A DNA stretch of 64,000 nucleotides from Lineus longissimus (taxonomy: Eukaryota; Nemertea; Pilidiophora; Heteronemertea; Lineidae): positions 16,437,501-16,501,500 of the forward strand of contig NC_088310.1 of the NCBI RefSeq assembly GCF_910592395.1, given 5' to 3'. Under the pieces are notes generated by a model that worked only from the letters and a program-made list of their open reading frames with translations, ran no database searches and was not told the origin of the DNA. The position numbers and the translations under genes are program-made. Shown in pieces: positions 11,984 through 23,303 of this stretch (positions are counted from its first letter, which is position 1; each line of letters starts with the position of its first letter).

Positions 11984-13198
11984 ATGGGGAAAACACTGTC
12001 AACGATCGGAAAGCGTGCTAGCCAAAGGTTCAATTTTGAAAATAGAGCTCAGAGAGCTATCGAAAAACAGAAAACGATCCCTAAAGCCGCACCCAGACAC
12101 CCATCAACAGTGGAGCAATTGAAAACCATTGAACGTGAGTACGATTACATGCACACCAACTACGGGGTGTTCCAAAATCGATGTAGGCCTACACTGATAC
12201 AGTGCAAGCTGGATGCTTTCCTCTTGCTTGGATCATGGTTGTTGCTTCACATTAAACTTGCAGCGCAGTGTGCCATCGTATACCGCAGTGTGAGTATCAT
12301 ACACTTTATGTATGCAATTTATTTATACACTTCATGATTATCATACACTTTACTCGAATCTCCAAATTTATTCTTTATGTTTTATTTCAGAACGATCAGA
12401 AATAAAAGAAGAAATTGACAGAAGGAATGAATCTTTGCTGGACAAGCTTAAGCAGGTCCGGATTGAATCTCATGGTCCGCCTCCTGAGGTATGTGAAAAG
12501 TCAATAACACTCTTGTCACAGCGCTTGTCACATCATGAACCATTGAGAAGTTCAAAGGCTTAATCTGAGAATTCAATTCGACCTCTCTGATCAGGACACC
12601 TCTCTATTAAGGACAGCACTTGTCAGTTCCGAGGGTGTCCTTAACATAGAGGTTCTACTATACTTTCTGTTCAGATGCTTTCACATTTCCAATTCTTCAG
12701 TCTCCTTATCTGATTTGAAATCATTAAAGGTATGTACCTACTGCATATACATTGTATAACCAAACTCCAAAATGACCAAAGTGTCATTCTTATTTCTAGA
12801 TTAAGTCTGCACGCCACCTCCCACAGAATAGAATATATGCCGGGGAGACAGAGTCGGGTTTTGAGGAGCCAAATGTCATACCGCCTGGAAAACTAACTGT
12901 ACGGACATTGATGGATGTTCTTGGAAAAGCTATGGTGGAACCAAAAACTTACACTGCGAGAGAAATTGCTGCTGAACATTCGCTCGATAGGCAAAAGGTT
13001 GAAAACATGTTGAAATATTTTGCCGCATTTAGTTTACATATTCCTAAGGCTGGAGAGGTACCTGTAGCAGGAAAACTTCGAAGCAGCGAAAAGGGGAGCG
13101 AAACTGTCGAGCTTGAGGACAAAACAACTATGCTGGAAGAAGGGAAAAAGGAATCTGGTTTTAAGATTAATATCTTAACAAAGAAACCAGAGGACTAA
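11984..13198 (+). CDS. NDUFAF4: NDUFAF4 homologue, complex I assembly factor 4 (3 exons)
   Basis: Exons are 11984-12134, 12391-12488 and 12800-13198. All introns are GT-AG and phases agree (1 then 0), giving 215 aa; human NDUFAF4 is 175 aa. The start MGK keeps the glycine at position 2 that is the myristoylation site reported in the family. The family signature follows: FNFENRAQRAIEK, then APRHPST, then EIKEEIDRRNESLLDKLKQV in exon 2. Exon 3 has the conserved GKLTVRTLMDVLGKA and a region ending in LKYFAAF. A C-terminal tail of about 45 charged residues is longer than in vertebrates. NDUFAF4 acts in mitochondria with NDUFAF3 in early assembly of the Q module of NADH dehydrogenase. The frame is intact, so this copy could be functional although it lies inside the 15-kb insertion. 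Confidence 0.9.
12577..12658 (-). repeat. Partial TA-flanked MITE, family E
   Basis: Lies in intron 2 of NDUFAF4. Contains GACCTCTCTGATCAGGACA, ACAGCACTTGTCAGT and the end AGAGGTTCTACT of the family seen complete at 43198-43375. Confidence 0.6.
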
Positions 13199-13579
13199 TC
13201 AGTGACTAAGACATTAACTTGTGTGCTATTGTATTGGGACATAGACATTGTTTGGCCAATCAGATGCTGACACTTGTACATTTTGAAGTTGAAATTTCAT
13301 TTTCTTAAAGGAACAGCGTTTCCTGACAGGGTTGCGTTGCAAGACTCGGCAATTATTGTTGATCATCAGATATCTGGTCGGGAAAGACACCTTGATTTCC
13401 AAGTTCACTGCTTATAAACAATGTGTATAAAAATTCAATTGTAAATGCACTCTAAATAGGAGTAAGAGTATAAAACCTGACAAATTGCAAAATTGACGCA
13501 AATGATCTCAATCATAGTTTAAATCCAGTTGAAGTAATAATTTATGTTGAAAAAAACTATGTCTTGGTTGTGCTTTTGA

Positions 13580-14420
13580 TTCAACCAGGTCTTTGTCCAC
13601 TGTGAAGACAGAAAGAAGCAGGTTCTTGCTTTCTGCGACGACAGAAAGACCAAAGTCCTTGTCTCTGGTGGAGACAGAATAACCCCGTCTTTGTCCGCTT
13701 TGGAGAGAAAAAAGAGCATATTGTTTGTCCTTGCTACCATGGTAACAGCTCAACCATCTTGACCCTCAATGTATTGACATTGCTAAGCTTTACAGACAAC
13801 GCTCGTCCAATGGGCGGAGGTAATGGAGGCAATTCTGCTGGTAGTTCAGTATGCAGATCAACCAGCTCTTTGTCCACTGTGGAATTGAAAAGAACTATTT
13901 GTGTCGCCTACAGACTTTGACTCGGAGGCAGCAAATAGTCATGAAGAAGAGCTCAGTCGTTGTCTAATGCGGCCAGGCTTGGGCAACATCAAAAAGTGAA
14001 ATAGTGAAGTCACAACCAAAGGCATATCCGGAGTACTTTTTGTCCACAGAAACAGAAGGACGAAGGATTTGTTTATGATGTATAGAACAATCATGTCCTT
14101 GTCCACTATCGAGACAGAAAGAACCAAGTTCATTGAGAACACACAAAACACAGTCATTGCCTACAGTGACGGCACAACACGTCTTTGTCTTACTATCAAG
14201 ACAGAAAGAAAACAGGTGGTTGTACACTGAGAAGAAATATACACTGTCCATGTCTACTGTGGAGACAAGACAATCGGGTCTTTGTCCGCTGTGGAGTAAG
14301 AAAGGAAACCAGGTGCTTGTACACTGTGAGGAAAGAAATGGACATTGTCCATGTCTGTGGTGGAGACGTTGGTGGGAGGACAACCACGTCCTTGTCCTCT
14401 ATGGGGACAGAAAGAACTGG
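13580..14420. repeat. Diverged minisatellite (GTCCACTGTGGAGACAGAAAG type)
   Basis: About 15 imperfect copies of a 45-60 bp unit built around CTTTGTCCACTGTGGAGACA and GAAAGAAAC/GCAGGT. The long open frames on both strands here (for example 14133-14721) are a by-product of the repeat and show no protein family. Lies between NDUFAF4 and the foldback. Confidence 0.7.
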
Positions 14421-14889
14421 GCGCTCACCCCACGTGACTTCATCGACGAGTGTGCGAAATCCTTTTGTTCGGCCTCATTCAGCCTTTTGTCGCCTCCTTG
14501 GTCGGTCGACTGGCTTCCCCTCCTGTCCATTTTGCTTTTCTCCGATTTTCGACCACAGTATTTTGTGTCTTTCCTCTCAGGCTTGCCTGAATCTCACACG
14601 GCTCTTTATCTATCTTTCTTCGGGTCACCCTAGGGAGCTTCTTCGCTCGGCTAGGGGGGACGGCATCGTAGCAGACCATTGGGGGGCGTGCTCGAGCCAG
14701 AGATATGAGATATATATATAACTGTCGCCTTGGGAGTCTTGCGTAGGCTCGCCAGTGAGCACAGTAGAGATGAATCGGGCGTTGCAGTTCCTCTCTGAAC
14801 GCGCCGATAGGCGACTATATAGGGGAAGTCACGCTCGACTATTTTTTAGTCTGATTCGAACTCTAAAATTTTCTATAATTTTACATCGC
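14421..14889. other. Spacer between minisatellite and foldback
   Basis: No gene recognised. C/T-rich with a short (AT)n tract near 14711-14720. I looked for upstream CRYL1 exons (Rossmann glycine motif) here and did not see one. Confidence 0.35.
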
Positions 14890-15140
14890 CTAAAGCCTGC
14901 ACCACACGGTGAAAATTTGCGTGATGCAAGTGACACGCGTGCATGTTGCGACAGGCAAATTCTCACTGTGTGGGGTCGTTTTTTGCTGCGTATCTTCCTC
15001 GCGTGTCGAGACGCAGCCGATCTAGCATGTTTGATATTTTCTCGACACGCGAGGAAGTTAATCACCGTGTGGGGGCTACCTGCAGCAATGTTGCGCGAGT
15101 TCGACGAATCACAACAAGCAGATCGGTCACATGATTTATA
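14890..15140 (+). repeat. Left arm of a 251-bp foldback (X)
   Basis: Starts CTAAAGCCTGCACCACACGG and ends CACATGATTTATA. Its reverse complement is at 21716-21967 with few differences. The arm itself contains two nested hairpins: CCACACGGTGA paired with TCACTGTGTGG, and TCCTCGCGTGTCGAGA paired with TCTCGACACGCGAGGA. Confidence 0.75.
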
Positions 15141-18100
15141 AGACCCCCTTTAGGAGGGGCTCTTAAGATACACGTGTGTGCGGGAGTATATAATGTAAAT
15201 GAAGTGAAATAAAGAGAGTAAATATTGTATATCCAACAAACATTTTTTTTTGGTTTTTCAAAATGGCGCTGAATAAATAAATCAGACCAGTTGTAGCGCT
15301 GAATTATAAATCAGACCAGTTGTAACAGGTTACGAGAACATCTAATTTAAATCTTCATGGGAATTCGCTACATATGCCTAAGAAATTGGCCAATTATATT
15401 GATATTGTTATTAGAGAAATATCCGTCCTAAATAATGACAGAAAAGGGTGGTTTATTTCAATTTTGTGGCGACATGGTCGAGGTCACGTGACATAAACAA
15501 AACAATCGCACACACCCGTCCAAAAAAGGCACTTTAAGAAAAACAAATACGTTTTTCCTGCTTAAAACCACACTGACGACTAAGTTATTTTAGTCTACTA
15601 CCCAAATCTGAAGTATCAAAATGAATTACAAACTAGAACTAGCTCTATTTAGCAAAAGTTGCGTGAAAAATTCGGGTGAGCGACATTCTGAACCCTAGCG
15701 GCCAATAATTAAACTACTTTCAGCCGTCTGCTCCGGTCTCGTTAGGGAGTTTTTCCCACATGTACGCGATGATGACGTGCCCCATTAACAGGACGTAACA
15801 TCTATTTTAAAATGCGTTTCCAAAGTGAATGCATGAGGACAATCCATTTATGTGTCGTATATCACTGGAAACGCTCGATTCCCGTGAATAAGGACAATCA
15901 CAATGTATTACATTACCAAAACAAAAATGTGTCGGAAGGAACTATATGGATGGTCCCATCGCACCCGCCCCCCTCCAGCAGTATGACACAGAAGGGCTAG
16001 TTGACTGTCCACCGGGGGGGGGGGGGGTTGGGGGGAGCTTCCCCCAACGCACTGGTAAAAACCTATGTCGACGGAGGGGGGTTTGGGGGGTGTCCCCCCA
16101 TTGTAACAGTTGTAGTTGTTAGAGCTGGCACTTAACATATGCTCGTAGGGGGGTTCGGGGGAGCTCCCCCGACCTAAAGGGGGGCTCACTAAGTCCTTGA
16201 CTTTACATATTAAGACCCCCTTTAGGAGGGGCTCTTAAGATACACGTGTGTGCGGGAGTATATAATGTAAATGAAGTGAAACAAAGAGAGTAAATATTGT
16301 ATATCCAACAAACATTTTTTTTTGGTTTTTCAAAATGGCGCTGAATAAATAAATCAGACCAGTTGTAGCGCTGAATTATAAATCAGACCAGTTGTAACAG
16401 GTTACGAGAACATCTAATTTAAATCTTCATGGGAATTCGCTACATATGCCTTAAAAATTGGTCAATTACATTAATATTTTTATTAGAGAAATATCCGTCC
16501 TAAATAATGACAGAAAAGGGTGGTTTAGGCCCTATTTCAATTTTGTGTCGACATGGTCGAGGTCACGTGAGTCGTGACATAAACAAAACAATCGCACAGA
16601 CCCGTCCAAAAAAGGCACTTTAAGAAAAACAAATACGTTTTTCCTGCTTAAAACCACACTGACGACTAAGTTATTTTAGTCTACTACCCAAATCTGAAGT
16701 ATCAAAATGAATTACAAACTAGAACTAGCTCTATTTAGCAAAAGTTGCGTGAAAAATTCGGGGGAGCGACATTCTGAACCCTAGCGGCCAATAATTAAAC
16801 TACTTTCAGCCGTCTGCTCCGGTCTCGTTAGGGAGTTTTTCCCAAATGTACGCGATGATGACGTGCCCCATTAACAGGACGTAACATCTATTTTAAAATG
16901 CGTTTCCAAAGTGAATGCATGAGGACAACCCATTTGTGTCGTATATCACTGGAAACGCCCGATTCCCGTGAATAAGGACAATCACAATGTATTACATTAC
17001 CAAAACAAAAATGTGTCGGAAGGAACTATATGGATGGTCCCATCGCACCCCCCCCCTCCAGCAGTATGACACAGAAGGGCTAGTTGACTGTCCACCGGGG
17101 GGGGGGGGTTTGGGGGGAGCTTCCCCCCAACGCACTGGTAAAAACCTATGTTGACGGAGGGGGGTTTGGGGGGTGTCCCCCCATTGTAACAGCTGTAGTT
17201 ATTAGAGCTTGCACTTAACATATGCTCGTAGGGGGGTTCGGGGGAGCTCCCCCGACCTAAAGGGGGGCTCACTAAGTCCTTGACTTTACATATTAAGACC
17301 CCCTTTAGGAGGGGCTCATAAGATACACGTGTGTGCGGGAGTATATAATGTAAATGAAGTGAAATAAAGAGAGTAAATATTGTATATCCAACAAACAATT
17401 TTTTTTGGTTTTTCAAAATGGCGCTGAATAAATAAATCAGACCAGTTGTAGCGCTGAATTATAAATCAGACCAGTTGTAACAGGTTACGAGAACATCTAA
17501 TTTAAATCTTCATGAGAATTCGCTACATATGCCTAAGAAATTGGCCAATTATATTGATATTTTTATTAGAGAAATATCCGTCATAAATAATGACAGAAAA
17601 GGGTGGTTTTATATCAATTTTGTGTCGACATGTCGAGGTCACGTGACATAAACAAAACAATCGCACACACCCGTCCAAAAAAGGCACTTTAAGAAAAACA
17701 AATACGTTTTCCCTGCTTAAAACCACACTGACGACTAAGCTATATTGGTCTACTGCCCAAATCTGAAGTATCAAAATGAATCACAAACTAGAACTAGCTC
17801 TATTTAGCTATAGTTGCGTGAAAAATTCGGGTGAGCGACATTCTGAACCCTAGCGGCCAATAAATAAACTACTTTCAGCTGTCCGCTCCGGTCTCGTTAG
17901 GGAGTTTTTCCCAAATGTACGCGATGATGACGTGCCCCATTAACAGGACGTAAAATGCGTTTCCAAAGTGAATGCATGAGGACAATCCATTTAAGTGTCG
18001 TATATCACTGGAAACGCCCGATTCCCGTGAATAAGGACAATCACAATGTATTACATTACCAAAACAAAAATGTGTCGGAAGGAACTATATGGATGGTCCC

Positions 18101-21100
18101 ATCGCACCCCCCCCCCTCCAGCAGTATGACACAGAAGGGCTAGTTGACTGTCCACCGGGGGGGTTTGGGGGGAGCTTCCCCCCAACGCACTGGTAAAAAC
18201 CTATGTCGACGGAGGGGGGTTTGGGGGGTGTCCCCCCATTGTAACAGCTGTAGTTGTTAGAGCTTGCACTTAACATATGCTCGTAGGGGGGTTCGGGGGA
18301 GCTCCCCCGACCTAAAGGGGGGCTCACTAAGTCCTTGACTTTACATATTAAGACCCCCTTTAGGAGGGGCTCTTAAGATACACGTGTGTGCGGGAGTATA
18401 TATTGTAAATGAAGAGAAATAAAGAGAGTAATTATTGTATATCCAACAAACATTTTTTTTTGGTTTTTCAAAATGGCGCTGAATAAATAAATCAGACCAG
18501 TTGTAGCGCTGAATTATAAATCAGACCAGTTGTAACAGGTTACGAGAACATCTAATTTAAATCTTCATGGGAATTCGCTACATATGCCTAAGAAATTGGC
18601 CAATTATATTGATATTTTTATTAGAGAAATATCCGTCATAAATAATGACAGAAAAGGTGGTTTTATATCAATTTTGTGTCGACATGGTCGAGGTCACGTG
18701 ACATAAACAAAACAATCGCACACACCCGTCCAAAAAAGGCACTTTAAGAAAAACAAATACGTTTTCCCTGCTTAAAACCACACTGACGACTAAGTTATAT
18801 TGGTCTACTGCCCAAATCTGAAGTATCAAAATGAATCACAAACTAAAACTAGCTCTATTCAGCTATAGTTGCGTGAAAAATTCGGGTGAGCGGCGTACAT
18901 TCTGCACCCTAGCGGCCAATAATTAAACTACTTTCAGCTGTCTGCTCCGGTCTCGTTAGGGAGTTTTTCCCAAATGTACGCGATGATGACGTGCCCCATT
19001 AACAGGACGTAACATCTATTTTTAAAATGCATTTCCATCGTGAATGCATAAGGACAACCCATTTGTGTCGTATATCACTGGAAATGCCCGATTCCCGTGA
19101 ATAAGGACAATCACACTGTATTACATTACCAAAACAAAAATGTGTCGGAAGGAACTATGATTGGTCCCAACATGGGGGGTTGGGGGGGGGGGGGGGGGGG
19201 GTTTGGGGGGGTTTCCCCCTCCATTGTACTGGGTAAAAACGTTACGCTATCGTAGGGGGGTTCGGGGGTGCTCCCCCGACCTAAAGGGGGGCTCACTAAG
19301 TCCTTGACTTTACATATTAAGCCCCCCTTTAGGAGGGGCTCTTACGATACACGTGTGTGTGGGAGTATATACTGATTTGATGAGAAATAAAGAGAGTAAA
19401 TATTGTATATCCTACAAACAATTTTTTTTGGTATTTTTCTGAATTAACTCCGTTGAGTTTACCGATTTCTCCGCGATCTTCCGGTGGTGGTTGCTATCCC
19501 ATTGATTGAAATTAATTTAAATTAATTTAAATCTTCATGGGAATTCGCTACATCATATGCCTAAGAAATTGGCCAATTATATTAATATTTTTATTAGAGA
19601 AATATCCGTCCTAAATAATGACAGAAAAGGGTGGTTTATTTCAATTTTGTGGCGACATGATCGAGGTCACGTGACATAAAAACAAAACAATCGCACACAC
19701 CCGTCCAAAAAAGGCACTTTAAGAAAAACAAATACGTTTTTCCAGCTTAAAACCACACTGACGACTAAGTTATATTGGTCTTCTGCCCAAATCTGAAGTA
19801 TCAAAATGAATCACAAACTAGAACTAGCTCTATTTAGCAAAAGTTGCGTGAAAAATTCGGGTGAGCGACATTCTGCACCCTAGCGGCCAATAATTAAACT
19901 ACTTTCAGCCGTCTGCTCCGGTCTCGTTAGGGAGTTTTTCCCAAATGTACGCAATGATGACGTGCCCCATTAACAGGACGTAACATCTATTTTAAAATGC
20001 GTTTCCAAAGTGAATGCATGAGGACAACCTATTTGTGTCGTATATCACTGGAAACGCCCGATTCCCGTGAATAAGGACAATCACAATGTATTACATTACC
20101 AAAACAAAAATGTGTCGGAAGGAACTATATGGATGGTCCCATCGCACCCCCCCCCCCTCCAGCAGTATGACACAGAAGGGCTAGTTGACTGTCCACCGGG
20201 GGGGGGGTTTGGGGGGAGCTTCCCCCCAACGCACTGGTAAAAACCTATGTCGACGGAGGGGGGTTTGGGGGGTGTCCCCCCATTGTAACAGCTGTAGTTG
20301 TTAGAGCTTGCACTTAACATATGCTCGTAGGGGGGTTCGGGGGAGCTCCCCCGACCTAAAGGGGGGCTCACTAAGTCCTTGACTTTACATATTAAGCCCC
20401 CCTTTAGGAGGGGCTCTTACGATACACGTGTGTGTGGGAGTATATACTGATTTGATGAGAAATAAAGAGAGTAAATATTGTATATCCTTCAAACAATTTT
20501 TTTTGGTATTTTTCTGAATTAACTCCGTTGAGTTTACCGATTTCTCCGCGATCTTCCGGTGGTGGTTGCTATCCCATTGATTGAAATTAATTGAAATTAA
20601 TTTAAATCTTCATGGGAATTCGCTACATCATATGCCTAAGAAATTGGCCAATTATATTAATATTTTTATTAGAGAAATATCCGTCCTAAATAATGACAGA
20701 AAAGGGTGGTTTATTTCAATTTTGTGTCGACATGGTGGTCGAGGTCACGTGACATAAAAACAAAACAATCGCATACACCCGTCCAAAAAAGGCACTTTAA
20801 GAAAAACAAATACGTTTTTCCAGCTTAAAACCACACTGACGACTAAGTTATTTTAGTCAACTACCCAAATCTGAAGTATCAAAATGAATCACAAACTAGA
20901 ACTAGCTCTATTTAGCTATAGTTGCGTGAAAAATTCGGGTGAGCGACGTACATTCTGCACCCTAGCGGCCAATAATTAAACTACTTTCAGCCGTCTGCTC
21001 CGGTCTCGTTAGGGAGTTTTTCCCAAATGTACGCGATGATGACGTGCCCCATTAACAGGACGTGAATGCATGAGGACAATCCATTTAAGTGTCGTATATC

Positions 21101-21450
21101 ACTGGAAAACGCCCGATTCCCGTGAATAAGGACAATCACAATGTATTACATTACCAAAACAAAAATGTGTCGGAAGGAACTATATGGATGGTCCCATCGC
21201 ACCCCCCCCTCCAGCAGTATGACACAGAAGGGCTAGTTGACTGTCCACCGGGGGGGGGGGGGGGGTTTGGGGGAGCTTCCCCCCAACGCACTGGTAAAAA
21301 CCTATGTCGACGGAGGGGGGTTTGGGGGGTGTCCCCCCATTGTAACAACTGTAGTTGTTAGAGCTTGCACTTAACATATGCTCGTAGGGGGGTTCGGGGG
21401 AGCTCCCCCGACCTAAAGGGGGGCTCACTAAGTCCTTGACTTTACATATT
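15140..21450 (+). mobile_element. Six-unit head-to-tail array of Helentron-like family B
   Basis: Units 15140-16211, 16212-17294, 17295-18349, 18350-19318, 19319-20393 and 20394-21450 (1072, 1083, 1055, 969, 1075 and 1057 bp) abut without spacer at ACATATT^AAGACC or ^AAGCCC. Each starts with AGACCCCCTTTAGG (or a variant) and carries its inverted partner CCTAAAGGGGGGCT near the 3' end, followed by the hairpin AAGTCcttGACTT and TTACATATT. Each also carries G-run blocks that fold against C-runs and, in the middle, the first roughly 130 bp of MITE family C including its TIR. Units 5 and 6 share a different 5' segment (GAATTAACTCCGTTGAG) instead of the AAATGGCGCTGAATAAA segment of units 1-4. Unit 4 has lost most of the middle G-run blocks. 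No coding sequence. Confidence 0.75.
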
Positions 21451-21451
21451 A

Positions 21452-21715
21452 GGTCAGTCACATGATACCAAAATGGCAGCGCCCGGGAACTGTCAAATCC
21501 TATGAGAAGTATTATGGACCAAGAAGACCAAATTGCCCTTATTCTCCTGCTGTTACTCCGTCGGAGGCGGCGGCGGAGGCGGCGCCGCGTGGACCGTAGT
21601 CTTTGGACAAGGCCATGGATTCAGAGAAGAGAGGATAAGGGGGCCTATGCAAATCTAATTGCTGAATTGCTGTCGACTCAATGGGAGCTGCCATTTTGGT
21701 ATCATGTGACTGACC
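21452..21715. mobile_element. Harbinger MITE in the foldback centre
   Basis: Terminal inverted repeats of 29 bp, starting GGTCAGTCACATGATACC and matched exactly at the right end. TATA occurs on both sides once the family B array is removed (15137-15140 and 21716-21719). It retains the start of a HARBI1-like frame, so it is a deletion derivative of an autonomous Harbinger. Confidence 0.7.
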
Positions 21716-21720
21716 TATAA
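21502..21720 (+). pseudogene. N-terminal remnant of a HARBI1-like transposase
   Basis: A 72-codon frame beginning MRSIMDQEDQIALILLLLLR, followed by a run of ten arginines and then RSLWTRPWIQRREDKGAYAN. This acidic start, leucine/arginine-rich stretch and 'W.RPW..RR...G.Y..L..EL' pattern is how many animal Harbinger nucleases begin. Directly afterwards the frame runs into the right TIR, so the DDE nuclease core is missing. It cannot encode an active transposase. Confidence 0.6.
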
Positions 21721-21967
21721 ATCATGTGACCGATCTGCTTGTTGTGATTCGTCGAACTCGCGCAACATTGCTGCAGGTAGCCCCCACACGGTGATTAACT
21801 TCCTCGCGTGTCGAGAAAATATCAAACATGCTAGATCGGCTGCGTCTCGACTCGCGAGGGAAGATACGCAGCAAAAAACGACCCCACACAGTGAGAATTT
21901 GCCTGTCGCAACATGCACGCGTGTCACTTGCATCACGCAAATTTTCACCGTGTGGTGCAGGCTTTAG
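21716..21967 (-). repeat. Right arm of foldback X
   Basis: Reverse complement of 14890-15140, from TATAAATCATGTGACC to GTGCAGGCTTTAG. With the inner insertions removed the two arms meet at the perfect palindrome GATTTATAAATC. The arm ends only 131 bp before the first CRYL1 exon. Confidence 0.75.
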
Positions 21968-22098
21968 CCAGACAGTGCACACATATATATTGGGCAAGCT
22001 TACGTCAGAGTCACCCTACGAGCTGTCAGTTCGCCCTTGCGTAATTTTAGAATTTTCGGGCGATTCCTGGCCATGCGGGCAAGAGCAAAATTTCTAAG

Positions 22099-23046
22099 CC
22101 GGCAAGAACACGTGCATTAATGGAGAAAATCGGTCAAGCGCCAGTTGTCCTGAATCGGGAGATACCCGGATTTGCTGTGAATCGTATCCAGTATGCAATA
22201 TTAAATGAGTGCTGGAGGCTGGTAGAGGTGAGTGACTCATAAATCTGCAGTCATTTTTCTGTGAATTTGTTGAAATGAGAGGGGTTCTATCTTGGCATTC
22301 TGGTTGTGACGTTATGTCCTCAGAAGACAGTCTGTGAAACAATGTCAGGTTTTGTCATAGCGTGGTAATGTTTGGCTGAACTTGGTGTACTTGCACATTC
22401 GACAAAAATTGACCTTTGTTTGATATTAGTAAGATGGGAAAAGGACCCTTAAGCATCGTCACGTTCCTTTCAGGATGGTGTGATGAATGTGAAAGATGTT
22501 GATACTGTGATGTCCCATGGCCTTGGACCCAGATATGCTTTTATAGGGCCACTGGAGGTAGCTCATCTTAATGCAGAGGGTAAGTGTAATGAGGATTTCA
22601 GTTATAATGACTGGACTTCAGGCCAATGCAAGAAAGTTATCATGGATATATTCCTTTACATTGAACTTGTCTCCAATTAATCCAGTTAGAGACATCAGTA
22701 ACAATGCGTCCTTGCAGGTGTTAGCAGAGTTGAAAACACTGTATTCACAAAGTTTAACTAATGTGATTGAGGGGATCAAGATCAAGTCATCAAGGATATG
22801 TTTTGCAATCGCTGTCTTTCAGGTATGGAGAACTACTGTGAAAGGTACTGGCAAAGTATTCACTCAGTTAGTAACACGTTCGGTCCCGTACCAAAGATGA
22901 CCCCTGATAATGTTGTCAACACCACCATCCACCCGCAGTTATGTGACATGGTACCGATGGAGAAGATGATCGAGAGGAGGAAATGGAGAGACGACTCACT
23001 AGCACGTCTGGCTAAACTGAAAAAGGAGCGAGCCAAAAAGGAGTGA
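22099..23046 (+). pseudogene. CRYL1: CRYL1 (lambda-crystallin / L-gulonate 3-dehydrogenase), last three exons only
   Basis: Exons 22099-22227 (acceptor inferred at CTAAG), 22474-22579 and 22823-23046 are joined by GT-AG introns in phases 0 and 1, ending at TGA. The product reads [14 protein letters not shown], then [45 protein letters not shown] and a C-terminal RRKWRDDSLARLAKLKKE. This matches the C-terminal helical, substrate-binding and dimer domain of CRYL1 in order (roughly the last 125 of about 320 residues). The N-terminal NAD-binding Rossmann domain and the catalytic histidine region are absent. Upstream lies the transposon foldback, and I found no earlier exon in the window. The remaining exons show no stop or frameshift, so truncation is recent, or upstream exons lie far away across the array. 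Alone it could not be an active dehydrogenase. Confidence 0.8.
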
Positions 23047-23303
23047 AAAGGGCGTTAGCAGCCTTATTATTAAAGATAGTTTTTTTTGGACAATGGAAAC
23101 TGATGAGAAATAGTGATGATACTGTTTTGAATCTGTATAGTCTGTCAGTTTGATCTCTCTGTAGGCGACCTCTTCATAAGGACAGCATCGTTTTAATCAA
23201 GGCTCCTCTAGGCCTACATATGAATAGGTGCTAGAATGTGGATGTATTATTCCAATCTTGTTACAACTACTGGTACACACTGAGATGTTACATTTTAAAT
23301 TAT
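23047..23303. other. CRYL1 3' flank
   Basis: Likely the 3' untranslated region; no canonical AATAAA noted. A decayed family E fragment (GATCTCTCTGTAGGCGACC, then TAAGGACAGCATC) lies near 23152-23200. Confidence 0.35.

Noticed and set aside
14133-14721. Overlapping plus-strand frames of 166 and 178 codons
   Set aside because: They lie in and after a minisatellite, two frames are open at once, and no family or splice context is visible.
15140-21450. Regular array considered as CRISPR-like or rRNA-type tandem repeat
   Set aside because: Unit length is about 1 kb, there are no spacers, and both unit ends have rolling-circle-element termini; the host is eukaryotic.
15908-21461. Repeated Pro/Gly-rich minus-strand frames (about 65-139 codons)
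   Set aside because: They are translations of the G-run/C-run blocks of the family B units. Frame and length change with run length, so they are not genes.
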